NCBI GenBank assembly: GCA_015178975.1
Contig: WHVD01000083.1
Span: forward strand, 62,001-126,000
DNA length: 64,000 nucleotides
Source of the DNA: Hysterangium stoloniferum
Taxonomy: Eukaryota; Basidiomycota; Agaricomycetes; Hysterangiales; Hysterangiaceae
Direction of reading: 5' to 3'
Part shown: positions 10,361 to 21,830 of the stretch, piece after piece
How the letters are laid out: each line of letters opens with the position of its first letter
How positions within the stretch are numbered: the stretch's first letter is position 1
Notes under the pieces: model-generated
The model's input: the letters and a program-made list of their open reading frames with translations, nothing else
What the model was told of the DNA's origin: nothing
Databases searched by the model: none
Made by a program: the position numbers and the translations under genes

Positions 10361-11135
10361 GTGATTCCTTGTCACCCGAATTATAAGAAAATTGGTCGTG
10401 GGAACGTGAGCCCTGTATCGGGTCCGAATGGACCCCCGAATGCACAAGAGTGTCGTCGGCTTCTCGAAGAGAAGAAGAAGGCACGCAAGGAGGAGGAACG
10501 TAAGGAGAAGGAGGAGCTGGAGGTGATAGAGGTGGAGGAGAAGAGGTTGGCAGAGGCAGAGGCTGCTCGCAAGCATTGGGAAGCCATGCTTGTGGAAGAA
10601 GGAGCAGCGGGAGGCCGATCGGGTGCGAGAAGAGGAGGCAAAGAAGAAGCGGGAGGGTAAAGTAAGTCGGAGCTTTCTTATCTTTGCGACCTCGCTGACA
10701 TTCTTTTTAGCACAAGGCAGCGACACCATCGGATTCTGATGATGAAGAGGATGAGGAGGATGAGGAGGATGTGCCAGGGCCTTTGAGCCCCAAGGTATGT
10801 TCGGACTCCTATTATTTTAGTTTTCTAAAATTTTTTTTTTTTTTTTCAATTATAGAAACAGAAACAGGCCCCCAAGGCGGGGCCTGAAAACAGCCTGAAG
10901 TGCAACTGGTGCATCAAATGTGGTCAGACTTGCCATCCATGGGCCAATGGTTGGGGCCACATCTATCAAGAGTGTGCCAACCAAAAACTCGACTGTGCCT
11001 TCCCAGATACTGATGGGAATGGGTCTTATTAAGAGTGGCAGGCAGATGCCTTAGAGGAGCAAAATCAGCTTATGAGCACCTACATCTCGGAAACAACTTG
11101 GTTCCAATACGAGCAACTGTGACAACAAGGCCTGT

Positions 11136-12814
11136 TGTCAGGAACTGGAAACCTGCCAGCCTCCAGGCTCCTGAACCCTGTCCTACATGCTCCTGACCCT
11201 CTATATTGTATAGTTACAACTGACACCTTCTGTTATGACCCAGAATCCATCAGACTCCCCCCTTTGACATTTAACTTTGTTACATGTTCTTGGTCATCTC
11301 CCGAACCGGACTCCAACCAGAGTCCTGGAACCTGCACCTCACCCTATATGCACCAGTTGTTGGACTCCACCAGACTTGCACCTCAACCTGTCTATACCTG
11401 ACACTGTGTCATATACACCAGTCCTGTTACGACCTGTTCCTGGATGTTTCAATATCCGACTTCCGATCTCTGACTACGGAACATCATAGTTACCGTATCT
11501 TCCGCATTCTTCCCTTGTTCTGCATTTGGTAATTTGTCCGTTGACAAGTATTCACTTGTTTGTCTATTATATTCCTGTTTCGGAATATTGTCTCCCTGAT
11601 ATGTCTTATTGTATTTCCATTTTAAGAATACTTCCATTTCCATCTTATTATGGTCTCAGTTTGTAGTACAATAACGAGAAGACTTATATTAGTTTCTGTG
11701 AATTTGTACTTTACCTTAGATCTGATATCGACTTAGTTTCTTATTCCTTCTCCCGTCTTTCTGTACACTTGATATTCGGAACTCTTTGGAACTCTGAATA
11801 TCCATATCTTCCATCGAAAGTCTCACTTCTGAAATTAAGGACTTTGAGCGTTTGCGTAGAGGCACAGCACATAAGCTGAAGCTGATGTCCTGACCCTATC
11901 CAATAGTTCCCAACTTCCCGGTGACTTTCCGATAGTTCCGGAATAAGTTGCCGACATGGCACTTAACAAGTCCTCAGACTCTGCCAGACTCAGACATCAA
12001 CCTGCTTATACCCAACTCTCTGTGTCTCATGTACCCATCACCAGACTCTGACCAGACTCCCGGAATCCCTCTAACAGAGTATAGAACCCTGCTCCCATTA
12101 TAGTCAAACAGTCTGTCATGTGTCTTATGTACCAGTCGTCAGACTCCACCAGACATCAAACTCCACCCTATATACACCTGACACTCTGTATCTCATGGAC
12201 CAGTCACCAGACCCTGACCGGACTCCCCGGAACCCCTCTAACAGAGCACCATTCCCGTTATGGTCTAATGACCTGTCATGATTTGTTCTCCACTCCTGTT
12301 CCATTCCATCCCTAATACCTAGTTTGGTATTTACTTGTTTCATTTTATGTTTAATAGTTCTGCCCCTCATTAATACTGGATTTGGTATTATTACATTTCA
12401 AAGTCTATATAAGTCTGCTATATTCATGTACTTAGAATCCAGTTTCAATCTCGAACAAGTTACACCCCTGATCCAGTCTCTAGTCCTCTTGTCTGTCTGC
12501 ACGCTCGATTCCCGGAACTCCCACAGGAACTCCAGATCTACATCTTCCTGTATGCATTCTGTCAGCTTGAAATATGGACACTTGAATGAGTGTATGAGGG
12601 TGCAGCCTATAAGCTGAAGCCAAGTCCATCTCAGCCGTTACCTACTTCTGGTAATTATTCTGATACCACACTCCCTTGTACTAATATCCCTGGAAACTCC
12701 CCCAGACTTATTACCCAGGGACTCTGTGGGACAATTCCCAGAAGAAAGTGTGTTTGGAATTAATTACCGGAAACCTCCACGGGACTTCTGTGGATCCTTG
12801 TTCAGAACTTAACA
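11136..12814 (+). mobile_element. Solo LTR, family D (copy D2), carrying LTR E
   Basis: It runs from TGTCAGGAACTGG to GTTCAGAACTTAACA with CCTGT duplicated at 11,131-11,135 and 12,815-12,819. TATA-like CTATATAAGT is near 12,405 and the shared hairpin motif is at 12,595-12,628. LTR E is inserted at 11,425. Without it the LTR is about 1.13 kb, and its middle shows internal duplication of CTCTAACAGAG-containing blocks. Confidence 0.85.
11425..11968 (+). mobile_element. Solo LTR, family E
   Basis: This 544-bp repeat runs from TGTTACGACCTG to GGCACTTAACA, flanked by AGTCC at 11,420-11,424 and 11,969-11,973. It lies inside LTR D2. Despite little similarity to families A, B and D elsewhere, it has the CAGCACATAAGCTG hairpin at 11,857-11,890. 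Confidence 0.88.
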
Positions 12815-12884
12815 CCTGTTCACTGAACAACTGCGACTATTGGGTGTGGGGCTGGAGAAACAAACCAGTGCCATAGAGTCTCTT

Positions 12885-13607
12885 TGTTACGACCATGTCG
12901 CAACCCTATCGGTCCCGAGGTTATTGCCATTTATCAATGTTTCAAATCACCATCTCGGAAACCATCGGCCCCGAAGCTGATGTATGTTTTTGCGAAGATC
13001 AAACTCCGTTTACGCCCACGTCAAAATACCCCGTATTGTCTGGTCAAACTTTTGATACATCCCTTTTATTATGTTGATCCATTCAATCTTATGTTTCACA
13101 TATGTCTATCTATATTTGTAGTCCTTGAACTATTTCCTTTTATCGTAATCCCACTCTCGGTTATCATCGGCCTCTGAACTAATCATAAACTTCCCGTTCC
13201 TAGTCAAGCTTATTGTTAATGCCGTTTTCCGCCCTTCCCCCCATTAGTATTTTCTAGATGCCTGTTACTTGTATATGAACCCGCTGTAGTTGTAGTTACT
13301 AGGCAATCAGAATATCGACTCAGAATACCCTCATACGTCTGTAACAGTCTCATACTAAGAATCCCCCCATCCGCCTTTGCGTGCACTCACCCACTCCCGG
13401 CCCCGACCCCTTGGCCTGATGCTCGACTTGTCCTTCGGTTCTGATCAGTATCTCGCCGAAAGGAGCTGTTTAGGATTAGTCTTCACCCGCCCAAAATCTA
13501 AGGACACCCTACGGATATTTGCGAGGGCGCAGCACATAAGCTGAAGCCAAGTCCTTCTGATCGGTCCCTGTCGGCCACCGACATTAGTCAGTTTTCAGTT
13601 CTTAACA
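12885..13607 (+). mobile_element. Solo LTR, family B (copy B1)
   Basis: This 723-bp repeat runs from TGTTACGACCATG to GTTCTTAACA with CTCTT duplicated at 12,880-12,884 and 13,608-13,612. The shared hairpin motif is at 13,523-13,554. It splits the zinc-cluster pseudogene between SAIESL and GEQLKHY. Confidence 0.9.
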
Positions 13608-13865
13608 CTCTTGGGGAACAACTCAAACATTATTTGGAGGTGTCGAGTTCCAATGAAGTTGGGCCTGGAGTTGGGATATCAGGGAAAGTCGGTGAGGAGG
13701 TGTCGGTGGCTGTCAGTGTAGGGGAAAACTCGGAGGCCAGGGAAGATGGGAAGGTTGTTGAGTAGATTTTTAGATAGTTGAAATATCATAGTTTTAAAAA
13801 CAAAACAAACAAAAAGTGGAAAACATAAGACATAGTTGGAAAAGGGGTTGGGAACCGCATGAGAT

Positions 13866-15342
13866 CTATAGAGAACTGAAGGGACCAGGTTTATTCAGAT
13901 ATGCTTGATGAAAATCTAAGACGGTTTCTGGCATATTACCAAGCTCTGTAGCTAGGATCCTTGAAGTTTCTTCATCTGTACCTTCATAGCCACCCCATTT
14001 GACCAAATAAAGTAACTTGCATGAGTGTTGGCGATTGTTGATCTTGGAGTCTAGGATTTCCGATATCTCGAATTCAGGTTCTCCATCAATGATCACAGAT
14101 GGTGGTGGTGGTTGTATGCGATTCGGTATGATGTTAGCAACATGTGGTTCTAACATAGATACATGAAATACTGGGTGCACTGCACACATGTTGTCGGGAA
14201 GCCAAAGTGTCCATGAAAGTGTGCCAGCTTGTGCTATAACTTCAAAAGGACCTAAATATTTTTCAGAGAGCTTCTTAGAAGGTCTAGTAGTTCGGAAAAA
14301 CTCAGCTTTGATGAATACTCAGTCTCCAATCTTAAAGTCAGGAGGTGGAAGTCGATTCTTATCCATGGACTGTTGGTATTGTTCTTGGGCCATTGCAATA
14401 GTTTTTTGAAGTTCTTGATGTAGCTCATCAAGGTTTGTAATGAAATATTGAGCACGGGTGGATGCGAGATTGCATTCCAGGTGGATTGCAATATTGGGGT
14501 TGTAGCCTTTGTTTGTGAAGAAATGCCAGTAGTGGCGTTCGGTGCATTGTTATAAGTGAATTTGACTAGCAGTAGTAGTGATTTCCAATTATCTTGTTGA
14601 TAGTTACAATAGACACGAATGTACTGTTCCAAGGTTTGATTCATACATTCAGTTTGGCCGTTGCCCTCTGGGTGATAACCCGAAGTGAAGTGTAACTTCA
14701 TGTCTAGTGCTTTTCCGAGTGACCTAAAGAAATGAGAGACAAACTCGGATCCACGATTGGATGTGACATGCGATGGAACACCATGTTTGGAAAATACATG
14801 GGTGCTGAATAGTTCAGCTAACTGTACAGATGTTATTGTGTCATATGTTGGAATGAAAATACTTTGCTTTGTGAGCCTATCCACAACAACTAGGATTGCT
14901 ATATGACCTTCAGATGCCAGTAGGTGCTCGATGAAATCCATAGAAATTGAGTTCCAGGGTTTTTCTGGTATGGGTAACTGTTTGAGTAGGCCATATGGTT
15001 TGTGTCACTGTGATTTAGAGTGTAAACACATTGTACAGGATTTGCAATAGTGCTTAATGAAATCTTGGATGCCAGGCCATGCATATTCTCTTTAATGAGT
15101 GCAAGAGTTTTATTGAGGCTGAAATGTCCTGAGATCGGGTGGTCATGCTTATGTTGTAGGATTTGCAGCCAAAGGGTGTCAGAATCCGGTACATAGATGT
15201 GGTTGTCAAGTCTAATGAAACCCTGCGAGTCTAGTGACCATCGGGGTTGATTGGGGTCGGACGGGTTATCGAGGTGTGCTTTGGTGACTGGGTCTAATAG
15301 AATTGCTGATAGTATGTCTTGATGTAACTTTTCAGTATCCAT
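13866..15342 (-). pseudogene. Gypsy integrase with C-terminal chromodomain
   Basis: The N-terminal zinc-binding part starts with HDHPISGHFSLNKTLALIKE. The catalytic core has VVVDRLTKQSIFIP, then SNRGSEF, where the usual catalytic Asp of SDRG is Asn, and GYHPEGNGQTE with the Glu. The C-terminal part has HPVFHVSMLEPH followed by a chromodomain (EFEISEILDSKI, LYLVKWGGYEGTDEE). Integrase inserts the cDNA and the chromodomain directs it to modified chromatin. The lost Asp and frame breaks near 14,190-14,260 and 14,940 show it is dead. Confidence 0.85.
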
Positions 15343-15354
15343 AAGGATAACACT

Positions 15355-16700
15355 TCACAAGACTGGATGAATGAGGTAAGTGGCTTGGATAGATGCAGAC
15401 AGTTGTTTGGTTGAAAACATCAGCTTAAAGTTATGCAGATTAACTGTGGCATAGTCGCTACTTCCCTCTTTAGGATAGACATCCCATTGTCTAGTCATAG
15501 CATCGGGTTTTCCACCAAGGTGGCCAGGATGGAAGCGGATTACCATATTAAAGGCGGAGAGTTATTCAGACCATCAGGCTTGCTGACAGGTGAGTAGTTT
15601 TGTGGTTGAAAGGTAAACTAAATTCTTGTGGTTGGTTATAACATCTATCGGATGAGCCAATCCTTCCAGATAATGTTGCCATGTCTTGAAAGCTTCAAAT
15701 ATCACAAGTAGTTCCTTGTCGTGAACATCATAGTTGAGTTTGGGTGCCAAAAAGGTGCAAGACAAGAAGGCTACTGGGTTTGGACTTCACCATGGGTGTC
15801 CAGAATGGACAATATTGCAGCAAGTGCATAATCCAAGGTGTCAGTTTCCACAATGAGTTGAACATCGGGCTTCCAGTGTGACAAAATAGGGGCAGATGTA
15901 AATGCACTTTTCAATTCTCGGAATGCCGTGCAGCATTCTTTGGAGAAATTCCATGGGGCATCTTTACAAGTAAGACGAGTAAGTGGAACAGTAATTTTTG
16001 AGTAATTGTGAATGAAATGACAATAAAAATTGGTGAATCCTAAAAAGGACTGAATGTCCTTGACCTTTTGGGGTTCCAGCCAATCTTGAATGACTTGAAT
16101 TTTAGAGTTATCCATGCGGAGACTGTCAGGTCCCATCATGAAACCTAAATATTCAACTGTGTCAACATCAAATGAACATTTTTTACCATTCGCAAAAAGA
16201 CCAAGTTTTTGGAGTCTTCAGAGAACTTCACAGATGTGTTCGTCATGAAGTGTAGGGTCTTTGGAAAATATGAGAATGTTGTCTAAGTACACAATGACAT
16301 AGACATCGAGGAGGTCAGAAAAGTCATCATTGATAAAACATTGAAAGACCGACAGAGTGTTGGTGAGGCCGAAAGGCATCACTAACCATTTGAAGAAGCC
16401 ATAGTGAGTGCGAAAAGCTGCTTTCCACTTGTTGCCTTCAGCGATCCAAACCAAATGATAGATGTGTTTGAGATCTATCTTTGTATAGATTTGGGCCTTC
16501 TGAGGGGCATTGAGTAAATCAGAGATTAGTGGTAATGGGTACTTATCTTTCCGAGTGATCACATTTAGTCCTCGAAAGTCAACACAAAGCCATAGGGAAC
16601 CATCTTTTTTCCAAACAAATAGGACAGGGGCTCCATAAGGAGACTTTGAGGGTCAGATAAATCCTATAGCCAAGTGTTCGTCCAGGAAATCTCAGATAGC
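15355..16700 (-). pseudogene. Gypsy reverse transcriptase / RNase H
   Basis: Reverse transcriptase motifs are [13 protein letters not shown], the [19 protein letters not shown] block and YLDNILIFS, in which the second Asp of the usual YLDD centre is Asn. The connection and RNase H parts follow (VKDIQSFLGFTNFYCHFIHN, DVHDKELLVIFEAFKTWQHY, TNHKNLVYLST). Stops and frameshifts separate the blocks. In a live element this would copy RNA to DNA. Confidence 0.85.
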
Positions 16701-17254
16701 CGATAATTTAGACTGTGAGAGAGGATAAACTGGGCCTAAGGGCGGGTGTGAATCTTCTTCAATATCAATTTTCAATTGTAGGGCCTGTGAGGGGCAAGTC
16801 AATCAGCTTTTTATTTACTGAAGACATCTGCAAACTCATGGTATTTTTTTGGAACACCTTCCAAATCTGTGATCGGTTTGGCCACCAGGGTTGCAAAATG
16901 ACCGGTGGCTTTGTCAACTTTAAGATTGACTGTATGTAAATGCTCGGGAGCCTTCCAACTTGATGGCTCTCATAAAAGCTGTGGCATTTATTAGAGAGAT
17001 GGGAGGTGGAGAGCTCAGATTTGCCACAGGGGCTGGAGGTGCCATAGAGGCCATATTTGCCAAAACAGGCGGAAATGGACCAGTTGTATTGGATGCTGAC
17101 GGGGTTCGGAAATGGATACTGCCCAATACCCAATCAATCAATGGATTGTAGCAGGTGAGCCAGTTACAGTATGTCCTAGAACCACAGAGCAGCTCGAGTC
17201 CAACTGTGTTACAAAAAAGGTAACCGTCTGAAAGGTTCCGCATGGGAACCGAAG

Positions 17255-17536
17255 TCAGAGTTCGCAGGCTTGCAAGATTATGGAGTTTGAGGTACCATCA
17301 AAAAGTCGGAGTGGAATTGGATCTATTGCATAGGTTTTTAACTGATGTTTTCGGGAAAAACTTATATCTATAAAACAATGGGTTGAACCTGAATCTATGA
17401 GAGCTCGAAAAGTAAGACTCCCAAAGGGTTCCGAAGTGAGATTTATAAACAATGAATTTGGATCATACAGGGTGGATGCATTAAGATGACAATTTTCCAG
17501 TGTGTGGGGAGATTCAATGCAATTCTCCAACTGCAT
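17255..17536 (-). pseudogene. Gypsy aspartic protease
   Basis: The retropepsin motif LIDSGSTHCFID is present with the catalytic DSG. It sits between gag and reverse transcriptase, as in gypsy polyproteins. It is open locally but cut off from its neighbours by frameshifts. Confidence 0.8.
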
Positions 17537-17639
17537 GGAATCCAGAGAGTTGCTTAATCTTTTTTTGACTCGGTAGCCAGCTTAGCCAGTTGTGAAGTCG
17601 TAGCCATATTGGCTGATTGGGCTTTTGTGGCCTTTGGGC

Positions 17640-18862
17640 ATGTGGTGACTCAGTGTCTGGGATCTGTGCACAACAAACAAAGGTTGTTGTCCAATTGGCA
17701 TTGCTTTTCTTGTGGTAGGAGCTTGCCATCAGAGCCGAGTTTGCCAGTAAGATCGGGTTTGTCCTTGTCTTGAGACTTAATTCAACTGTTTGCCCTTGCC
17801 TTTTTTGTCATTAGAACCCTTGTTGTCAGACTTCTTATTGGAGTTCAAGTTGCCAGTATTGTTGGTGTTCTGATTACCAGACTTGTTGGCATTCTTGTTG
17901 TCTGATGATGTTTTGTCCGATGGGTTTTCGCAACTGATTTCTGAGTGTTGTTCCCAGTATCGGGCATCCACATTTTGGGCCTTTAGATGCATGAGGGGGA
18001 GAGTCTTCAGTTTGCCAGTCTCTCCTTTGGAAACTTCATCTTTGAGGTGAGATGGGAGGCTGGAGTAAAACTGGTAATGGAGGGCCAAATTGCCTCAGTT
18101 GCAACATGCAGTGAGGTTGTTGAACTGGATGATGTAGTCAGTGATGCATTGGGTGTCTTTCATTTTGAGATTAGAAAGCACAGTCTCGGCATTGCCTGTT
18201 TGGTTGTAGGAGCTGAAGTCTGTTTTGAGTTCCTCAACAAAAGTGTCCCAATCATGGAGCCAATCAGGATCTTTGGAAGTGAGGCTGGAAAATGTGGGTT
18301 CAAACCAGGCTGCTGTGGAATCCTTGAGGTCAGAGAGTGCAAAGTTTACCTTTCAGTCATCTATTGCAATGGCAGCCCAGCAGTCCCGAAAGTTGAATCA
18401 ACATTGCATACGAAATGTCGGTAATTTCTTCGGGTTTGAGCCAGTAAATGGTTCAGGTTTATTGACTCAGGTTTGTCCAGGTTCTTTTTCCTTGGTATTG
18501 TTCTTAAGGAAATCATTAAGGGATCCTAAGGTACCTGAGAACAATTCCCATGTTTTGTTGGGAGAGAAATCCAGTTTTTGTTTTGCAGACTTCATAGGAC
18601 CACTGGCTTAAGGTATAGACTGGTCACTATCCTCGGGTTCAGGTCCCAGAGCTGACTGATTGTTAGCCTCTTCAGATGCTTTGGGTTCAGTGATTTTGGT
18701 AACTTCTTCAGCATCACTGGTAATTTCCATGAAGCAGGATTCGTCAGAGGGTTCTGGTTGTGGGGTTTTTGGAGTAGCTCAGGCTGTATACAGGAATGGA
18801 GATCTGAGAGTGGAAGATTCTGCTTCACCACTTGGCTTAGCATCCTTCTTCCTCAGAGGCAT
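17640..18862 (-). pseudogene. Gypsy gag with zinc knuckle
   Basis: It starts at about 18,862 (MPLRKKDAKPSGEAES). The middle matches the retrotransposon gag pattern (FALSDLKDSTAAWFEPTF, then DWDTFVEELKTDF). After an Asn/Lys/Gly-rich stretch there is a CX2CX4HX4C knuckle (CLLCTDPRH, then C) with a stop inside. Several stops interrupt the frame. Confidence 0.75.
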
Positions 18863-18899
18863 GATTGATGGAAAATGTGAGTGTGAAATCAAAATATAC

Positions 18900-20094
18900 T
18901 GTTAAGAACAGAAAACTGACTGATGTCAGTAGGCCGATGGAGACCGAATGGAAGGACTTGGCTCCAGTTATGTGCTGTGCCCTCACAAGTTACCATTGGG
19001 TGTCCTTAAATTTCAGGTGGGTGAAAACTAGTCCTATCGAATTCCTCATGGTGAGATACCAATCGGAACTGGAGGATAAGTCGAGCATCAGGCCAAGGGT
19101 CAGAGACCGAGGGTGGGCAAGCACACACAGAGGCAGGGAGCAGGATACTTAGAGTGAGGCTTATGAAAGATGTATGTGGGTGTTCTGAGTTGATATTCTG
19201 ATTGCCTAGTAGCTACATTACAGTGGGTCTATATATGAGTTATTGGCATCTAGAAACTACTAACTAATGGAAGAGCGGAAACACTATTGACAAATAAACT
19301 TGACTAGGAACCGGTAGGTTACAATAATATTGGAAGCTGTGATTAGCCGAGAGTGGGATTATGAGAAAAGGAAATAGTCCAAGGGTTACAAGTATATACA
19401 GGCATATGTGAAACATAGTGCAGAATGGATCATCATAATAAAAAGGGACGTATCAAAGCATAACCAAATAGTACGAGTATAACTTGATAGGGGTGTAAAT
19501 GGGGTTTGATCACTGTGAAGGTATATGTCAGTGTCAGGTGACTGATGGTTTCCAATACAATGACTTGATCAATAACTTGGAACGTCCGTAGACAGTAATA
19601 TCCTCAGGGACTGTGTCACAACCTGTCACAACCGTCACATGTCACAATATTGTCACAAACATTCAAAGGTAACTTTCAACAACTCTTCGACCTATCGAAT
19701 TCAACTCGACAAAACCGAACATTATTCAACACCATCGAATCTCTTTTGACATGTCTCATTTCGACGTCATGTATGATTTCATTATTAGTTCATAACATAG
19801 TCATAACGATACGACAAAAAGCATAAAAGGGCTACGAAAGGAGTGAGGGAAGTCAGTCGAAATATCTGTATATTAGTGATATTAGTAATCTATCTTGTCG
19901 TAACTTCTTTGACAAATACTTCTGTGAGTTCTCGTGACTGGTATTAGCCTCTTACTTCATCGACAGGGCAAATATATACTTCATCGAATGAGGCTTTCGA
20001 GTTCGATTAGTAGAATATTATTCGACTTTATCGAAGAATAATCAATTCATGACAGACTGTTGGGTTGTGACATGGTTGCAACACAGTCATAACA
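18900..20094 (-). mobile_element. LTR, family B (copy B8), carrying LTR C1
   Basis: In minus orientation the sequence between TGTTAAGAACAG and CAGTCATAACA matches family B. The shared hairpin motif near 18,952-18,984 is mutated. LTR C1 is inserted at 19,614. The flanks TATAC and TATTA do not match, so the target duplication has decayed or the copy is recombinant. Confidence 0.75.
19614..20054 (+). mobile_element. Solo LTR, family C (copy C1)
   Basis: This 441-bp repeat runs from TGTCACAACCTG to AATTCATGACA with GACTG duplicated at 19,609-19,613 and 20,055-20,059. It is rich in TCGAA/TTCGA pieces and lacks the shared hairpin motif. A second copy lies at 39,004-39,497 in inverse orientation. 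Confidence 0.88.
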
Positions 20095-20404
20095 TATTAT
20101 CCTTCCACTTTTTTGGGTTTTTTTACTCATTTCAGGTAAGTAAAACACTATCCAAGTTCTATTTTATCTCTTTGATGCTTTTGGACTAGACTAAGAATAT
20201 TGGAAATATTCCAAGTGAGTGTTTAAAAGATATCTGTATATTTTGGCATGTTTTTTTGATTATTTTTGACTACTTTAGGTTCTTTTGGCTTTGTTCACAT
20301 TGATTCACTTCAGTATAGCTGGAGTTCCTCAAATGCAATTCAGAAGGCATTTTATAAAGGTATGTTTACAATCTTTTCTATGGTTACTTGGTATTGACTG
20401 AATA

Positions 20405-21830
20405 TTGTCAGGTTTCACTTTTTTGCCTATTGATAGCTTGCATAGTAATGTACAAGTCTATCCTATTCTTCATTCAATGCCTAATCTATCCACCATTTTA
20501 GGGATCTACCTTCTGAACCTTCTACACCTGAATGCACTGGCAGAATGTACTGTATGTACTCAGGACCATCAGCAGCATTTGGTAATGATCCCACACACTG
20601 AGTGCCACTGCCTGAGACATGATGGTGATTCTCAGCAGTATGTTATTCCTGCTCCTGTACCATTTCTCTTGGCCCCTCCTGCCAATCCTCTGCCTAACAA
20701 TCAGCAGGATCCATTTGCTATCACTAGATCATCACATAACATTGCCCCTCCTGCCAATCCTCTGCCTAACAATCAGCAGGATCCATTTCCTATTGCTGGA
20801 TCATCATGTAATGTAGATGGTTCTGCCAATCCTCTGCCTATCAATCAGCGGAATCCATTTGTTATTGCTGGATCATTATATAATATAAAAAGTCCTGCTC
20901 TTACTCCTGGCACTGCTATAGCTAATATACATGTCCAATTGACAGATGGACCACAGCTTGAATCATTATCTAGACACAATCCTGCTGCATTGAAACCTCC
21001 TGCTAAAGTAGGTAGGGCAGCAGTGGAAGCATTATTTGCTTAGGCTGCTCTGAATCCTGCACCTCCCCTCCTAATTGTAGGAGGTGGGTTGCTACTATAC
21101 AAGCTCAGGCAGCTGCCCCTCCATTACAACAGTGTAAGCCTGGTGGCTTACGACATACTGATTACGTTATCACAGACGCGCATAGTAGTTTTTTCATATC
21201 GTTTTACTTACCGTCATCATCGTGTATCGTACTCGCCGTTCTAGAGGAATACAGTTTGGTCCTATCAACGTCTGGACCGATGCTAATGTAAGGCTGCATT
21301 AGACAGCAGCCTTTCAAACAGGCACCCTCCCAGATTATTCCTGCTCCTCCACATAATCATGGTGCTCTTATTTCTAATGAGGGTCAGACACCTTCCTATG
21401 CTCAGCTCTACTTTTATGAAGCAGATGCTGCATTAGAGCATAGGTATTGTAACTAGGACAAAAGAATCAATGCTACAACCCTTTCTGGATTACAGGATAT
21501 GATGCTAGAATTTAATCCTTTTGTTCACATCTATAAACAAGCCATGACACATCTGAGAGACCAACCAATCACTCCTCAGCTCCAGGTCAGGCTGACATAC
21601 ATATAAGGCTCATACAGATCCAAGGCAATACAACATTCCAACAGGGGATGAGTTGGCAGTCATTCTCCCAGGGGATGGTACTTCTACTGATAGAAGAGAC
21701 ATTGTGCTTAATTATCAGGGTGGAGGATTTAGAAGAATCTTTGAAACTAATCCTTTGTATGCTCCACTCCATTATGTACCATTCTTTCCAAGAGGAGAGT
21801 GAGGCTGGAGCTGGGATATTCCCTATGCAT
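20405..21830 (+). pseudogene. Helitron Rep/helicase N-terminal remnant
   Basis: The 212-aa ORF at 20,405-21,043 has three copies of a unit around ANPLPNNQQDPF and resembles N-terminal linkers of Helitron proteins. Downstream, in broken frames, are TPSYAQLYFYEADAALEHRY, LQDMMLEFNPFVHIYKQA, then DPRQYNIPTGDELAVILPGD and DIVLNYQGGGFRRI with ETNPLYAPLHYVPFFPRGE. These are hallmarks of the Helitron-like N-terminal domain. Rep and helicase catalytic parts are absent because the sequence switches at about 21,828 to the duplicated terpene synthase segment. Many stops; not functional. Confidence 0.72.

Larger units (their letters stand above)
7064..10411 (+). repeat. Segmental duplication, copy 1 (terpene synthase segment)
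   Basis: This 3.35-kb stretch matches 21,828-25,133 in the same orientation from CATAAAAAGAAA to GGGAACGTGAGC. Introns and flanks match along with the exons, so it is a recent DNA-level duplication. Beyond both breakpoints the sequences are unrelated. Downstream of the gene both copies carry about 1.1 kb with no gene I recognise. That part includes a repeated ATCGG-AGTTGGATGG block near 9365-9450 and a TATAAAA at about 9655. Confidence 0.9.
10361..13765 (+). pseudogene. Broken zinc-cluster / coiled-coil gene (gag-like), split by solo LTRs
   Basis: Exon 1 encodes a charged coiled coil (ECRRLLEEKKKARKEEERKE). Introns of about 45 and 61 bp follow, then an acidic DSDDEEDEEDEED block. Next is a cysteine cluster (CNWCIKCGQTCHPW, a later C and one more C) and a second coiled coil. 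LTR D2 at 11,136 and LTR B1 at 12,885 interrupt the last part. Removing both with one copy of their target sites gives continuous LFTEQLRLLGVGLEKQTSAI then ESLGEQLKHYLEV, ending at TAG 13,763. A one-base frameshift near 10,600 and in-frame stops at about 11,030 and 11,120 kill it. Multi-cysteine coiled-coil proteins of this kind are common in basidiomycete repeats; a gag or DNA-binding role is inferred. The duplicated segment ends inside its first exon. Confidence 0.6.
13863..18862 (-). mobile_element. Ty3/gypsy chromovirus-like element, decayed
   Basis: The minus strand carries gag, protease, reverse transcriptase, RNase H, integrase and a C-terminal chromodomain in the order typical of chromoviruses. 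Frameshifts and stops occur throughout, so it is inactive. I found no matching LTR pair. The LTRs on either side (B1 and B8) point in opposite directions and belong to other insertions, so the true ends are unresolved. Confidence 0.88.

Noticed and set aside
12885..20094. LTRs B1 and B8 as the paired LTRs of the gypsy element between them
   Set aside because: They are in opposite orientation, and B1 has its own perfect CTCTT duplication inside another gene.
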